The translations under genes and the position numbers were made by a program. A model generated the notes under the pieces. That model ran no database searches, had not been told where the DNA came from, and worked only from the letters and a program-made list of their open reading frames with translations. From contig NZ_LN868938.1 in NCBI RefSeq assembly GCF_001182745.1, positions 496,001-560,000 on the forward strand: a stretch of 64,000 nt of DNA. The letters run 5' to 3'. The DNA comes from Nocardia farcinica. Its GTDB lineage: Bacteria > Actinomycetota > Actinomycetes > Mycobacteriales > Mycobacteriaceae. Shown piece by piece: positions 1 to 8,213 of this stretch (positions are counted from its first letter, which is position 1; the number at the start of each line of letters is the position of its first letter).

Positions 1-250
1 CGTCCCGGGCGGCGAAGGTGCGCCGGATGTCGCCGAGCACGGCGTGGTGTTCGCCGAGGCCGCGGCCGATCACCAGGCCGCGGGCCTCCTCGAGGGTGCC
101 GCGGATCCGTTCCCCGCCGGGCACCTCGCCGACGCCGGTGCGGCCCGCGGAATCGGTGAGGATCACCAGGTTGCGGGTGAAGTAGGGCGCGTGCGCGCCG
201 CTGAGGTTGAGCAGCATGCTGTCGTGGCCTGCGATCGGCACGACGCGCAT
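1..250 (-). CDS. gudD: D-glucarate dehydratase, N-terminal part (cut by window edge)
   Basis: The frame encodes the start of glucarate dehydratase, an enolase-superfamily enzyme that dehydrates D-glucarate to 5-dehydro-4-deoxyglucarate in the cytoplasm. Seen: [19 protein letters not shown], then [12 protein letters not shown] and GVGEVPGGE, which I recognise as the family's N-terminus. The remainder lies beyond position 1. It follows a transporter gene on the same strand, and KdgD and a semialdehyde dehydrogenase nearby complete the pathway. The start is a problem: the only in-frame start codon is the ATG at 250. The ATG at 285, overlapping the transporter stop as ATGA, is in another frame. 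One extra C in the five-C run on the coding strand (262-266) would join them, so either an indel or an unusually short N-terminus is present. Confidence 0.85.
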   Translation of the reverse strand, partial: MRVVPIAGHDSMLLNLSGAHAPYFTRNLVILTDSAGRTGVGEVPGGERIRGTLEEARGLVIGRGLGEHHAVLGDIRRTFAARD

Positions 251-281
251 CTCGGTGACGCGGGGGTGCGGGCGGTGCTGG

Positions 282-1679
282 TCATGAACGGTTCTCCACG
301 GTGGCGACGGTGGCGCCGAGGGGCGCCGGGCGGGCGGGCGTCGGGTCGGGATCGGCGGACCCGGGTTCCTCGGCGGGCGGGTGCGATGCGCCGGTCCGGC
401 GGATCAGCGCGACCGAGGCGGCGGCGAGCACGGAGGCGGCGGCCAGGGCGTACAGGCCCCAGGTGACCTCGCCGGTCGCCGATTTGACCAGGCCGAACCC
501 GTACGGGGCGACGAATCCGCCGAGATTGCCGATCGAATTGATGATGGCGATGGCCGGTGCGAGCACCAGCGGATGCAGCCCGCCCTGCGGGATGGACCAG
601 AACAGCGGGCTGGCGCTCTTGAAGCCCATCGCGGCGATGCACAGGAACACCAGCGCGAGCCAGGGCGAGGTGACCGCGGCCAGGTAGGTGCCGACGGCGG
701 CGGTGAGCAGGGCGATCACCAGCAGCGGCTTGCGGTTGCCGGTGCGGTCGCCGATCCGCGCCGAGACATACATCGCGACCACCGCGCAGATCCACGGCAG
801 CGACGACAGCAGGCCGACGGTGATGTCGTTGGTGCCGTCGATGCGGCGCACGATGGAGGGCAGCCAGAAGGTGTTGGCGTAGATCGACAGCTGGATCGCG
901 AAGTAGATCCAGCAGAACAGCAGCAGTTTCGGATCGGCGAGCATCCGCCAGCGCGAGCCACGGTGGGCGACACCGGAATTCGCGGCCTTGTCCTGCTCCT
1001 CGGCCTCGATGGTGTCGATCAGCGCCTTCTTCTCACCCGCGGACAGCCACCTGGCGTCCTTGATGTGGGAATCGAGGAACAAGTAGGCGACGATGCCGAC
1101 GACGACCGAGAGCATGCCCTCCAGCCCGAACAGCCACTGCCAGCCGTGCAGGCCGAGCCCGCCGTCGAGTGCGAGCAGCGGCCCGGAGAGCGGGCCGGAG
1201 ATCGCCGCGGCCACCGACGAGCCCGCCACGAACAGCGCGGTCGCCCGGCCACGGTGACTGTTGGGCAGCCACTTGGCCAGGTAGAAGATCACCGCCGGGA
1301 AGAACCCGGCTTCGGCGGCGCCGAGCAGGAAGCGCAGGACGTAGAACATGGTCGCGTTCTGCACGAACATCATCGCGGCCGAGATCAGCCCCCAGCTGAC
1401 CATGATCCTGGTGAGCCAGATCCGCGCGCCGTAGCGCTCCATCATCACGTTGCTGGGCAATTCGAAGATCGCGTAGGCGATGAAGAACACGCCGGCGCCG
1501 AATCCGTAGGCGGCCGCGCCGATGCCGACGTCGGCTTCCAGGTATTCCCTCGCGTAGCCGATATTCGAGCGGTTGATCTGGTTGCAGATCAACATGATGA
1601 TGAACAGCGGGACGACGCGTCGAAAGAACTTCGACACCGCGGATTCCAATTCCGCCGTCGGCTGTCGAGTGAACGACAT
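282..1679 (-). CDS. MFS transporter, ACS family, likely glucarate/galactarate uptake
   Basis: A 465-residue polytopic membrane protein of the major facilitator superfamily. The N-terminus with [11 protein letters not shown], the [15 protein letters not shown] loop after the second helices and the long central loop match the anion:cation symporter family, which includes GudP and other hexarate and hexuronate carriers. I chose the ATG at 1679 because AAAGGAG stands seven bases upstream; an in-frame extension to 1802 lacks this and reads like leader sequence. The gene lies directly before gudD with an ATGA junction, so import of glucarate or galactarate is the natural inference. The exact substrate cannot be read from sequence. 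A 17-bp element shared with the kdgD promoter lies about 107 bases upstream. Confidence 0.85.
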   Translation of the reverse strand: MSFTRQPTAELESAVSKFFRRVVPLFIIMLICNQINRSNIGYAREYLEADVGIGAAAYGFGAGVFFIAYAIFELPSNVMMERYGARIWLTRIMVSWGLISAAMMFVQNATMFYVLRFLLGAAEAGFFPAVIFYLAKWLPNSHRGRATALFVAGSSVAAAISGPLSGPLLALDGGLGLHGWQWLFGLEGMLSVVVGIVAYLFLDSHIKDARWLSAGEKKALIDTIEAEEQDKAANSGVAHRGSRWRMLADPKLLLFCWIYFAIQLSIYANTFWLPSIVRRIDGTNDITVGLLSSLPWICAVVAMYVSARIGDRTGNRKPLLVIALLTAAVGTYLAAVTSPWLALVFLCIAAMGFKSASPLFWSIPQGGLHPLVLAPAIAIINSIGNLGGFVAPYGFGLVKSATGEVTWGLYALAAASVLAAASVALIRRTGASHPPAEEPGSADPDPTPARPAPLGATVATVENRS

Positions 1680-1785
1680 CGTCCACTCCTTTCGGTCGAA
1701 CCACCTGCTGGTGCGGTGCGGTGGGGAAGAGGTCTGTTCGGGGCGAGTGACTCGCCTCACAAGCAACGAATGTAAAGACCTCAGG

Positions 1786-1807
1786 TGATTCACGTCCAAC
1801 ACCGATT
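1786..1807 (-). promoter_or_regulatory. Shared glucarate-locus promoter/operator element, copy 1
   Basis: On the minus strand this reads AATCG followed by GTGTTGGACGTGAATCA. The 17-bp core is identical to 2767-2783 upstream of kdgD. The core contains TTGGAC, and 19 bases further on stands TACATT, so it may combine a -35 box with an activator site for the transporter-gudD unit. It overlaps the lysR stop codon. Confidence 0.55.
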
Positions 1808-2732
1808 ACGGATGGACCGATACAGGAAAGGTATCGTGCCCGGCCGCCCGGTTCACCGGTTCCGCCAGTTCGTCCAGCAATTTCGCCAGCGCGGGGTTCT
1901 CGTTCCCCTGTCGCCAGACCAGCGCCAGCTCCGCGTGCGCCGCGATGCCGGTCAGTGGCCGGAACGCCACATGCTCGAATCGCATCGCCGCCGCCGACTC
2001 CGGCACCAGTGCCGCGCCCCAGCCCAGATCCACCAGCGCCAGGATGCTGTGCACGGTGGTCATGTACTGGGTGACCACGGGCACGACTCCCGCCCGGTGC
2101 AGGACGGCGGTCACGAGTTCGTGGAAGTACCTGGCTTCGACGGGGGCGTGCATCACCAGCGGTTCGCCGTGCAGCGCGCGCACGTCCACGGTGTCGGCGC
2201 CGGCCAGCCGGTGCTCGGCGGGCAGGGCCACGACCAGGCCCTCCCGCAGGAATGGGCGCGTGGTCAGGTCCGGGCGGGTGATGGGCGGGCGGACCATGCC
2301 CAGATCCAGCGATCCCTCCGACAGTGCCTCCACCTGATCCATCGTGACCAGCTCGCGCAGCTCCAGGTCGACCTCGGGCAGGGCTGCGCGCGCGGTCGCC
2401 AGTACGCGCGGCAAGCCCGAGTGCACGCTCGCGCCGGTGAAACCGAGCCGCACCACGCCGCCGGTGCCCGCCGAGACCCGGCGGACCGCCAGCGAGGCGC
2501 GCTCGGCCTGCTGGAGCAGGCGCCGGGCGTCGACGAGGAAGGCCCGCCCGGCGCGGGTGAGCTTGACGCTGCGGTTGGAGCGGTCGAACAACTCGGCGCC
2601 CAGATCCTTCTCCAGGAGCTGGATCTGGCGGCTCAACGGCGGCTGGGTCATCCGCAGGCGTTCGGCGGCGCGCCCGAAGTGCAGTTCCTCGGCCACCGCG
2701 ACGAACGCGGTGAGCTGGGCGAAGGTGAACAT
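1806..2732 (-). CDS. LysR-type transcriptional regulator of the glucarate locus
   Basis: A 308-residue LysR-family protein, the usual length. The N-terminal winged helix-turn-helix is clear (LHFGRAAERLRMTQPPLSRQ, about residues 17-36, then LLEKDLGAELFDR), followed by a periplasmic-binding-protein-like effector domain (RLGFTGASVHSGLPRVL onward). The gene lies between the leftward transporter-gudD unit and the rightward kdgD-dehydrogenase unit, so it probably controls both in response to a hexarate or pathway intermediate. The exact 17-bp repeat found on either side of the gene (1786-1802 and 2767-2783) is the best candidate binding site. The start at 2732 matches the normal LysR N-terminus (MFTFAQLTAFVAVAEE). 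Confidence 0.9.
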   Translation of the reverse strand: MFTFAQLTAFVAVAEELHFGRAAERLRMTQPPLSRQIQLLEKDLGAELFDRSNRSVKLTRAGRAFLVDARRLLQQAERASLAVRRVSAGTGGVVRLGFTGASVHSGLPRVLATARAALPEVDLELRELVTMDQVEALSEGSLDLGMVRPPITRPDLTTRPFLREGLVVALPAEHRLAGADTVDVRALHGEPLVMHAPVEARYFHELVTAVLHRAGVVPVVTQYMTTVHSILALVDLGWGAALVPESAAAMRFEHVAFRPLTGIAAHAELALVWRQGNENPALAKLLDELAEPVNRAAGHDTFPVSVHP

Positions 2733-2761
2733 CGATACAGACCTTGTATTGATAGATAGGA

Positions 2762-2783
2762 AATCAGTGTTGGACGTGAATCA
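2762..2783 (+). promoter_or_regulatory. Shared glucarate-locus promoter/operator element, copy 2
   Basis: Reads AATCA followed by GTGTTGGACGTGAATCA, 54 bases before the kdgD start and 30 bases before the divergent lysR start. The 17-bp core is an exact copy of the element upstream of the transporter gene on the other strand. TTGGAC lies in the core and TAGGGT follows after 19 bases. It could serve activation of kdgD and autoregulation of lysR. Confidence 0.55.
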
Positions 2784-2836
2784 TAAGCCGTTCCTAGGGT
2801 GAGGTCAGCAGGCCACCCCGAACAGGAGCGCACACC

Positions 2837-3751
2837 ATGACCACAGCCTCTCCGCAGGACATCGCCGCACGTCTCGGCTCCGGACTCCTCTCCTTCCCGG
2901 TCACCCACCTGCGGGCTGACGGCTCCTTCGACGAGGCCGCCTACCGCGAGCACATCGCCTGGCTGGGCGGCCACGACGCGGCCGGGCTGTTCGCCGCGGG
3001 CGGCACCGGCGAGTTCTTCTCGCTGACCCCGGCCGAGGTCGAGCAGGTGGTCACCGCCGCGGTGCGGGAGGCGCCGGAGGGGCTGCCCGTCATCGCCCCG
3101 GCCGGGTACGGCACCGCCACCGCGATCGAGATGGCGCGCGCCGCCGAACGCGCCGGTGCGCACGGCATCCTGCTGTTGCCGCCCTACCTCACCGAGGCCG
3201 GGCAGCGCGGGCTCGTCGAGCACGTGCGCCAGGTCTGCGCGGCGACCGATCTCGGTGTCATCGTCTACTCGCGGGCCAACGCCGCCTACTCCGCGCCGGC
3301 GGTCGCCGAACTGGCCGACCGCTGCCCGAACCTGATCGGGTTCAAGGACGGCATCGGCAACATCGAACAGATGACCCGGATCTACGCCGAGGTCGGCGAC
3401 CGGCTGTTCTATGTCGGCGGATTGCCCACCGCGGAGATGTTCGCGCTGCCCTACCTGGCGTTGGGCGTGACCACCTACTCCTCGGCGATCTTCAACTTCG
3501 TGCCGCAGTTCGCGCTCGACTTCTATCGCGCGGTGCGGCGCAACGACGCCCCGTTCGTGCTCAACGCGCTCGCGGAGTTCGTGATCCCCTACTGCGAGCT
3601 GCGCAACCGCGAGCCCGGCTACGCGGTGAGCATCATCAAGGCGGGTATGACGGTGATCGGACGTCCCGCGGGTCCGGTCCGCAGCCCGCTGACCGACCTG
3701 GACGACGCCGAACTCGCCGAACTGGCCGATCTCGTGAAGAAGGTGAGCTGA
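2837..3751 (+). CDS. kdgD: 5-dehydro-4-deoxyglucarate dehydratase
   Basis: A 304-residue aldolase-type TIM barrel of the DHDPS/NAL family. It converts 5-dehydro-4-deoxy-D-glucarate to 2,5-dioxopentanoate with loss of water and CO2. Seen: the [12 protein letters not shown] segment (residues 53-64), Tyr144 in [11 protein letters not shown] and the Schiff-base Lys170 in IGFKDGIGN, which is typical of KdgD rather than lysine-pathway DapA. The ATG follows AGGAG at a normal distance. Its stop overlaps the next start (TGATG), so the downstream dehydrogenase is translationally coupled. Together with GudD it forms the glucarate-to-2-oxoglutarate route. Confidence 0.93.
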
Positions 3752-5346
3752 TGACCGCCGCGACCACCGAACAGCTGACGGGGGCGAACCTCGTCGGTGC
3801 CGCCGACGTGCCCGGCGCCGCCGCGCCGTTCCGCGCCGTCGATCCGGCGAGCGGGCAGCGGCTCGACCCGGAATACCGGGAGGCCGACGACGCCCAGGTC
3901 GACCGCGCCGCCGAGCTGGCCTGGGCCGCCTTCGACACCTACCGGCACACCGGCCCCGACCGCCGCGCGGCGTTCCTGGAAACCGTCGCCGCCCAGCTCG
4001 ACGGCCTCGGTGACGTGCTCGTGCAGCGGGTGATCGCGGAAAGCGGTCTGCCCGAGGCCAGGGTGCGCGGCGAGATCGCCCGCACCACCGGCCAATTGCG
4101 GTTGTTCGCCGAGGTCGTGCGCGAGGGCGGCTGGACCGGTGCGCGGCTGGACCGGCCCGACCCGCGGCGCACCCCGCTGCCGAAACCCGATCTGCGCCAA
4201 CGCCGTATTCCGCTCGGCCCGGTCGCGGTGTTCGCCGCGAGCAACTTCCCGCTGGCGTTCTCCGTCGCGGGCGGCGACACCGCCTCCGCGTTGGCCGCCG
4301 GCGCGCCGGTGGTGGTGAAGGCGCACCCCTCCCATCCCGGCACCTCCGAGCTGGTCGGTCGCGCGGTGCGCGCCGCGGTGCGGGCGCACGACCTGCCCGA
4401 GGGCACGTTCTCGCTGGTCCACGGTGGCCGTGACACCGGTCTGGCGCTGGTGCGGCATCCGCGCATCCGCGCGGTCGGCTTCACCGGTTCCCGGCAGGCC
4501 GGGCTCGCGTTGACCGCGGCCGCCGCCGCGCGACCGGTGCCGATCCCGGTGTTCGCCGAGATGTCCAGCGTCAATCCGGTCTTCGTGTTGCCCGGTGCGC
4601 TGGCCGAGCGCGGCGCGCAGCTGGGTGCGGAGTTCGTGGCATCGCTGACCACCGGGGTCGGGCAGCTGTGCACCAGCCCGGGCTTGGTGTTCCTCGCCGA
4701 CGGGCCGGGTGCCGACGAGTTCGTCGCGGCCGCCGCGGCGGCGGTGGAGGCCGCCGCGGGCGCGCCGATGCTCAACAGCGGTATCGCCTCGGCCTATGCC
4801 GAGGGGGTGCGCAGGCTCGGCGCGGGACCGCAGGTGCGTTCGGTGGCGGTCGGTGCCGCGGCGACCGCGGCCTGCGGCGGGGTGCCGCAGCTGTTCGTCA
4901 CCACGGCCGAGCATTTCCGGGCCGATCCCGCGTTGCGCGAGGAGGTCTTCGGCCCGGCCTCGATCGTTGTGCGGGTGGGCGCCCCCGACCGGTTCGCCGA
5001 GCTGATCGAGGTGCTCGACGGGCAACTCACCGCCACCGTGCACGCGACCGCCGAGGACCACGAGCTGGCCCGCCGCCTGCTGCCGGAGCTGGAACTGCTC
5101 GCCGGCCGGGTGCTGTTCAACGGCTGGCCCACCGGCGTGGAGGTCGGTCACGCCGTCGTGCACGGCGGCCCGTTCCCGGCCACCAGCGCGCCCGCCACCA
5201 CCTCGGTCGGCAGCTTGGCCATCGAGCGCTTCCTGCGCCCGGTCTCCTACCAGAACATCCCCGACGACCTCCTGCCCGCCGAGATCCGCGCGGCCAACCC
5301 GCTCGGCATCTGGCGCCGCATCGACGGCACCCTCACCAGGGACTGA
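3751..5346 (+). CDS. 2-oxoglutarate-semialdehyde (2,5-dioxopentanoate) dehydrogenase
   Basis: A 531-residue NAD(P)+-dependent aldehyde dehydrogenase, the expected last step of the glucarate pathway, giving 2-oxoglutarate for the TCA cycle. Visible: the ASNFPLAFSVAGGDTASALAAG segment around Asn165, general base Glu270 in VFAEMSSVNPVFVLP and nucleophile Cys307 in GVGQLCTSPG. These segments match the class linked to hexarate catabolism (ketoglutaric semialdehyde dehydrogenase type III) rather than general ALDHs. It overlaps kdgD by one base and is followed by a GC-rich hairpin. A semialdehyde from another sugar acid is possible, but the neighbours argue for glucarate/galactarate. Confidence 0.9.
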   Translation: MTAATTEQLTGANLVGAADVPGAAAPFRAVDPASGQRLDPEYREADDAQVDRAAELAWAAFDTYRHTGPDRRAAFLETVAAQLDGLGDVLVQRVIAESGLPEARVRGEIARTTGQLRLFAEVVREGGWTGARLDRPDPRRTPLPKPDLRQRRIPLGPVAVFAASNFPLAFSVAGGDTASALAAGAPVVVKAHPSHPGTSELVGRAVRAAVRAHDLPEGTFSLVHGGRDTGLALVRHPRIRAVGFTGSRQAGLALTAAAAARPVPIPVFAEMSSVNPVFVLPGALAERGAQLGAEFVASLTTGVGQLCTSPGLVFLADGPGADEFVAAAAAAVEAAAGAPMLNSGIASAYAEGVRRLGAGPQVRSVAVGAAATAACGGVPQLFVTTAEHFRADPALREEVFGPASIVVRVGAPDRFAELIEVLDGQLTATVHATAEDHELARRLLPELELLAGRVLFNGWPTGVEVGHAVVHGGPFPATSAPATTSVGSLAIERFLRPVSYQNIPDDLLPAEIRAANPLGIWRRIDGTLTRD

Positions 5347-5354
5347 CCGATGCC

Positions 5355-5382
5355 GCCGCGGGACTCCACCGGGTCCCGCGGC
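5355..5382 (+). terminator. GC-rich hairpin after the kdgD operon
   Basis: GCCGCGGGAC and GTCCCGCGGC form a perfect 10-bp stem around an 8-base loop, nine bases after the dehydrogenase stop. There is no T tract, which is common for actinobacterial intrinsic terminators. It lies between genes that converge. Confidence 0.65.
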
Positions 5383-5517
5383 GCGGCAGGTCCGCCCTCC
5401 GCATCGGGCGTCGAGGACGCACACGGTGTGGTGGGCGGCGATGCGCCGACGTCACTCCGGGCGAGCGTGCCGCCCCGCCGGGCGTGCCGGTGCGGTGTGG
5501 TCGCGGGCCGCTCGGTC

Positions 5518-6393
5518 CTACCGCGGCGGGCTGGTCCGCCCGATCGTCCGGGCGGACTCGGTCAGCGCGGCGAGGTAGTGGTCCCGGTCGGGCTTGGGGA
5601 CCGACGCGCGCAAGGGCCCGATCAGCAGTTCGGCGCGGGGAGTGCCGTCCGGAGCGAGTACCGGCGCGGCGAGGTAGCTGACCGGCAGGGGGTTGTCGGC
5701 GGCGAGTGCCCGCGGGTCGTGTGCCGTGCCGCTGATGTCGAACAGCAGGGACAGGACCCGGTGCCGCAGGGCTCGGCTGCCCGGCTCGTGGGCGAGGTGT
5801 GCGACCACGTCGGCGAGCACGTCGAGGGCGCGCAGGCCCGCGGAGTCCACGCCCCAGACGGCGGCGCCGACGGCGGGGATGTCGGTGAGCAGGCGTTCGT
5901 ACTCGGCGCGGCGGGCTGGCTCGGCGGCTGCCAGCCAGTGGCGGCGCAGCTCGGGCCCGGCGTGGGCGACGAGGGTGGCCGCGGCGGGCGGTATCAGAGG
6001 TAGCCGGGTGCCGACGGCGATGCCGGGCGGGATCGGGCCGTGCTCGTCGATCACCGCGTCGAAGCGGAGCTCGCCGCCGTCGAGGTGCAGCAGCGCCACG
6101 CCGCAGTCCACCGTGCGGGCCAGCGCGCGCAGTTCGGCCTCCACCGGATCCGGCATCGCGGCCCCGGCGATCCGGCGCAGGGCGGGGCCGAGTTCGTAGC
6201 TGAGGTCCGCGCGGCGTCGGACCCACGCCCGCTGGTGCAAGCCCTGCAGCACCGCGCCGACCGTCGACCGGCTCAATCCCAGTGCGTCGGCGACCTGCGC
6301 GGACGTGCGCGGTCCGTCGGCGGCGAGCATTTCCACCACCGACACGACCCGTTGCGTGGGCGGCGACACCGATTCGGTCTTGTCAGCGGCCAT
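5518..6393 (-). CDS. IclR-like transcriptional regulator, divergent from P450
   Basis: A 291-residue protein with an N-terminal winged helix-turn-helix (RVVSVVEMLAADGPRTSAQV, then LGLSRSTVGAVLQGL, about residues 15-51) and a C-terminal region resembling the GAF-like IclR effector domain (GTRLPLIPPAAATLVAH). It is more divergent than typical IclR proteins. I prefer the ATG at 6393, preceded by AGAGGA; the upstream ATG at 6429 would place coding sequence inside the operator-like repeats. It is transcribed away from the P450 gene, with a perfect 14-bp palindrome between them, so it most likely regulates itself and the P450. A role in the glucarate operon on its other side is possible but less likely, because a LysR regulator is already present there. 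Confidence 0.75.
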   Translation of the reverse strand: MAADKTESVSPPTQRVVSVVEMLAADGPRTSAQVADALGLSRSTVGAVLQGLHQRAWVRRRADLSYELGPALRRIAGAAMPDPVEAELRALARTVDCGVALLHLDGGELRFDAVIDEHGPIPPGIAVGTRLPLIPPAAATLVAHAGPELRRHWLAAAEPARRAEYERLLTDIPAVGAAVWGVDSAGLRALDVLADVVAHLAHEPGSRALRHRVLSLLFDISGTAHDPRALAADNPLPVSYLAAPVLAPDGTPRAELLIGPLRASVPKPDRDHYLAALTESARTIGRTSPPR

Positions 6394-6421
6394 CCGTCCT
6401 CTTACAGTCGGCAGTACAGTT

Positions 6422-6450
6422 ATTCGCATCCACCAGTGCGAATATTCGCA
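6422..6450. promoter_or_regulatory. Candidate IclR-like operator (palindrome plus half site)
   Basis: TGCGAATATTCGCA at 6437-6450 is a perfect 14-bp palindrome. A further ATTCGCA half site at 6422-6428 gives a second inverted pair with an 8-base spacer. The palindrome ends just before the CAGGAG ribosome-binding site of the P450 gene, so a bound repressor would block P450 transcription. Confidence 0.65.
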
Positions 6451-6463
6451 TCAGGAGTTGCCG

Positions 6464-7657
6464 ATGTCAACACCGACCAGCCTCGACGGTCTCGATTTCG
6501 CCTTCCACGACCTACCGGACCTGCATGCCACCCTCGCCGACCTGCGCCGCCGCGCACCCTGGGCGACGGTGCCGTTCGCGGGCTCGCGCGGGATCCTGCT
6601 GCTGACGCACGACCTGGTCGCGGCCGCCTTCAAGGACGAGGTCACCTTCCCCGCCGCCGTCACCTACCGGCTCACCACCGGACCCGTGCTCGGGCACACC
6701 CTGCAATGCATGCAGGGCAGGGAGCACCGCATCGCCCGCGGCATCGCCACCCCGCCGTTGCGCCGCGCCAAGGTAGCCGCACTGGTCGAGCCGCTGCTGG
6801 AGCCGCTCGCGCACGAGCTGATCGACGACTTCGCCGACCGGGGCACCGCCGATCTGGTCGCCGAATTCACCACCCGCTACCCGGTACTGGTGATCAGCAG
6901 ACTGCTCGGCCTGCCGAACGCCGACGAGGCGACCGTGCACCGCTGGGCGCGCGATCTGTTCCACTTTCCGCTCGACCCCGACGCCGCACGACGCGCCTCC
7001 CGCGAATTCACCGCCTACGTCACGCCGGTCCTGGCCGAGCGCAGACGTGCCCCGGGCGACGACCTGATCTCGCTGCTGGTCACCACCTCGGCGGAGGGGG
7101 AGCACCTCACCGACGAACAGGTGCTCTCGTTCCTGCGCCTGCTGTTCCCGGCCGGTGCCGACACCACGATGCTCGGGCTCGGCAACATCCTCTCGGCGCT
7201 GCTCACCCACCCCGAGCAGCTGGCCAGGGTCGCCGCCGACCCGGACGAATGGGTGCGGTGGGCGGTCTGGGAGGGGCTGCGATGGGAGCCCCCGGTCGGC
7301 CTGCTGCCGCGCGCCTGCCCGGAAGCGGTTGAGTGGCACGGCATCTCGATCCCGGCGGGCACGCCGATGATCTTCGCGATCACCGCCGCACACCGCGATC
7401 CCGGCCACTACCCCGACCCGGATCGGTTCGACATCACCCGGCAGGCGACGGCGATGCTCTCGTTCGGGCAGGGCCCGCACAGCTGCCCCGGCAACTGGCT
7501 CGCCCTCGCGGAACTCACCACCGCGCTCGGTGCGTTGCTGGCGCGCCTGCCCGGACTCCGCCTGCGGCCCGGCGCCGCCGACCGGGCCCGGGTGACCAGT
7601 CAGGTCGGCACGGCGTTGCGCGGACCGAACGCGCTGGCCGTCGAATGGGACCGCTGA
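6464..7657 (+). CDS. Cytochrome P450
   Basis: A 397-residue soluble bacterial P450. The I-helix oxygen-binding motif AGADTT is at residues 230-235, the K-helix ExxR is E270-G-L-R273, and the heme-ligand loop FGQGPHSCPG is at 334-343 with Cys341. The ATG at 6464 has CAGGAG seven bases upstream and lies just after the palindromic operator. No ferredoxin or ferredoxin reductase gene is adjacent, so electrons must come from elsewhere. The substrate cannot be deduced. The divergent IclR-like gene suggests induction by a small molecule, perhaps the substrate. The stop lies four bases from the convergent neighbour's stop. Confidence 0.93.
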   Translation: MSTPTSLDGLDFAFHDLPDLHATLADLRRRAPWATVPFAGSRGILLLTHDLVAAAFKDEVTFPAAVTYRLTTGPVLGHTLQCMQGREHRIARGIATPPLRRAKVAALVEPLLEPLAHELIDDFADRGTADLVAEFTTRYPVLVISRLLGLPNADEATVHRWARDLFHFPLDPDAARRASREFTAYVTPVLAERRRAPGDDLISLLVTTSAEGEHLTDEQVLSFLRLLFPAGADTTMLGLGNILSALLTHPEQLARVAADPDEWVRWAVWEGLRWEPPVGLLPRACPEAVEWHGISIPAGTPMIFAITAAHRDPGHYPDPDRFDITRQATAMLSFGQGPHSCPGNWLALAELTTALGALLARLPGLRLRPGAADRARVTSQVGTALRGPNALAVEWDR

Positions 7658-7661
7658 GTAT

Positions 7662-8018
7662 TCAGCCCTGCGGCTGGAACCGCACCCGCACCGAGACGCC
7701 GCCGCGCTCGTCCTTGGTGGCGACGGCGTGCCCGCGCCGGTCGATGCCGTTGATGTGCACCGTGATCGGCGCGCCGTCCCCGAGGAAGTTGCGCCACCAG
7801 GTCTTCTTCTGCGGCATGGCGACACCGATGACGATGTCGTCGCCCACCCGCCGGTAGCCGACCGGCGTGCTGATGGTGCGCCCGGATCGGCGGCCCACGT
7901 AGGTGATCCGCGCCAGCCCCTTGCTCAGCAGCGGGGCGAGCACCGGCACGTCGAGCAGCGCGCTGAGTCCGGCGTTGAACCCGCGCAACGCGGTTCCCGC
8001 CACCTTGTTCGCATCCAC
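7662..8018 (-). CDS. Deazaflavin (F420)-dependent nitroreductase family protein
   Basis: A 118-residue protein resembling the small Ddn-type family (DUF385), whose characterised members use the deazaflavin cofactor F420 in actinobacteria. Recognisable segments are ITYVGRRSGRTISTPVGYR, the KKTWWRNFLGDGAPITVHI block and the preceding hydrophobic stretch. It lacks the longer N-terminus of the mycobacterial pretomanid-activating Ddn. The ATG at 8018 is preceded by AGGAGG. It converges on the P450 gene with almost no gap, so the two share no operon. Substrate unknown; some members of the fold bind heme, FMN or fatty acids instead. Confidence 0.75.
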   Translation of the reverse strand: MDANKVAGTALRGFNAGLSALLDVPVLAPLLSKGLARITYVGRRSGRTISTPVGYRRVGDDIVIGVAMPQKKTWWRNFLGDGAPITVHINGIDRRGHAVATKDERGGVSVRVRFQPQG

Positions 8019-8213
8019 GAGAGTCCTCCTGTCGTCCGCGGCCCGGATACCGCAACCCTAGGCCGTTTGCGCGCCGCGGGAGCGATGCGGTGCGTCGTCA
8101 CCGCCGGGCCGCCGGCCGCGCGGGCGCCGTCGCTTGCGCGGGCCATCGGCGCAGACCGGTACAAGCGTGCGCTTATGCTCGGGCGGACTGTCCCACACCC
8201 GCGAGGAAATGTG

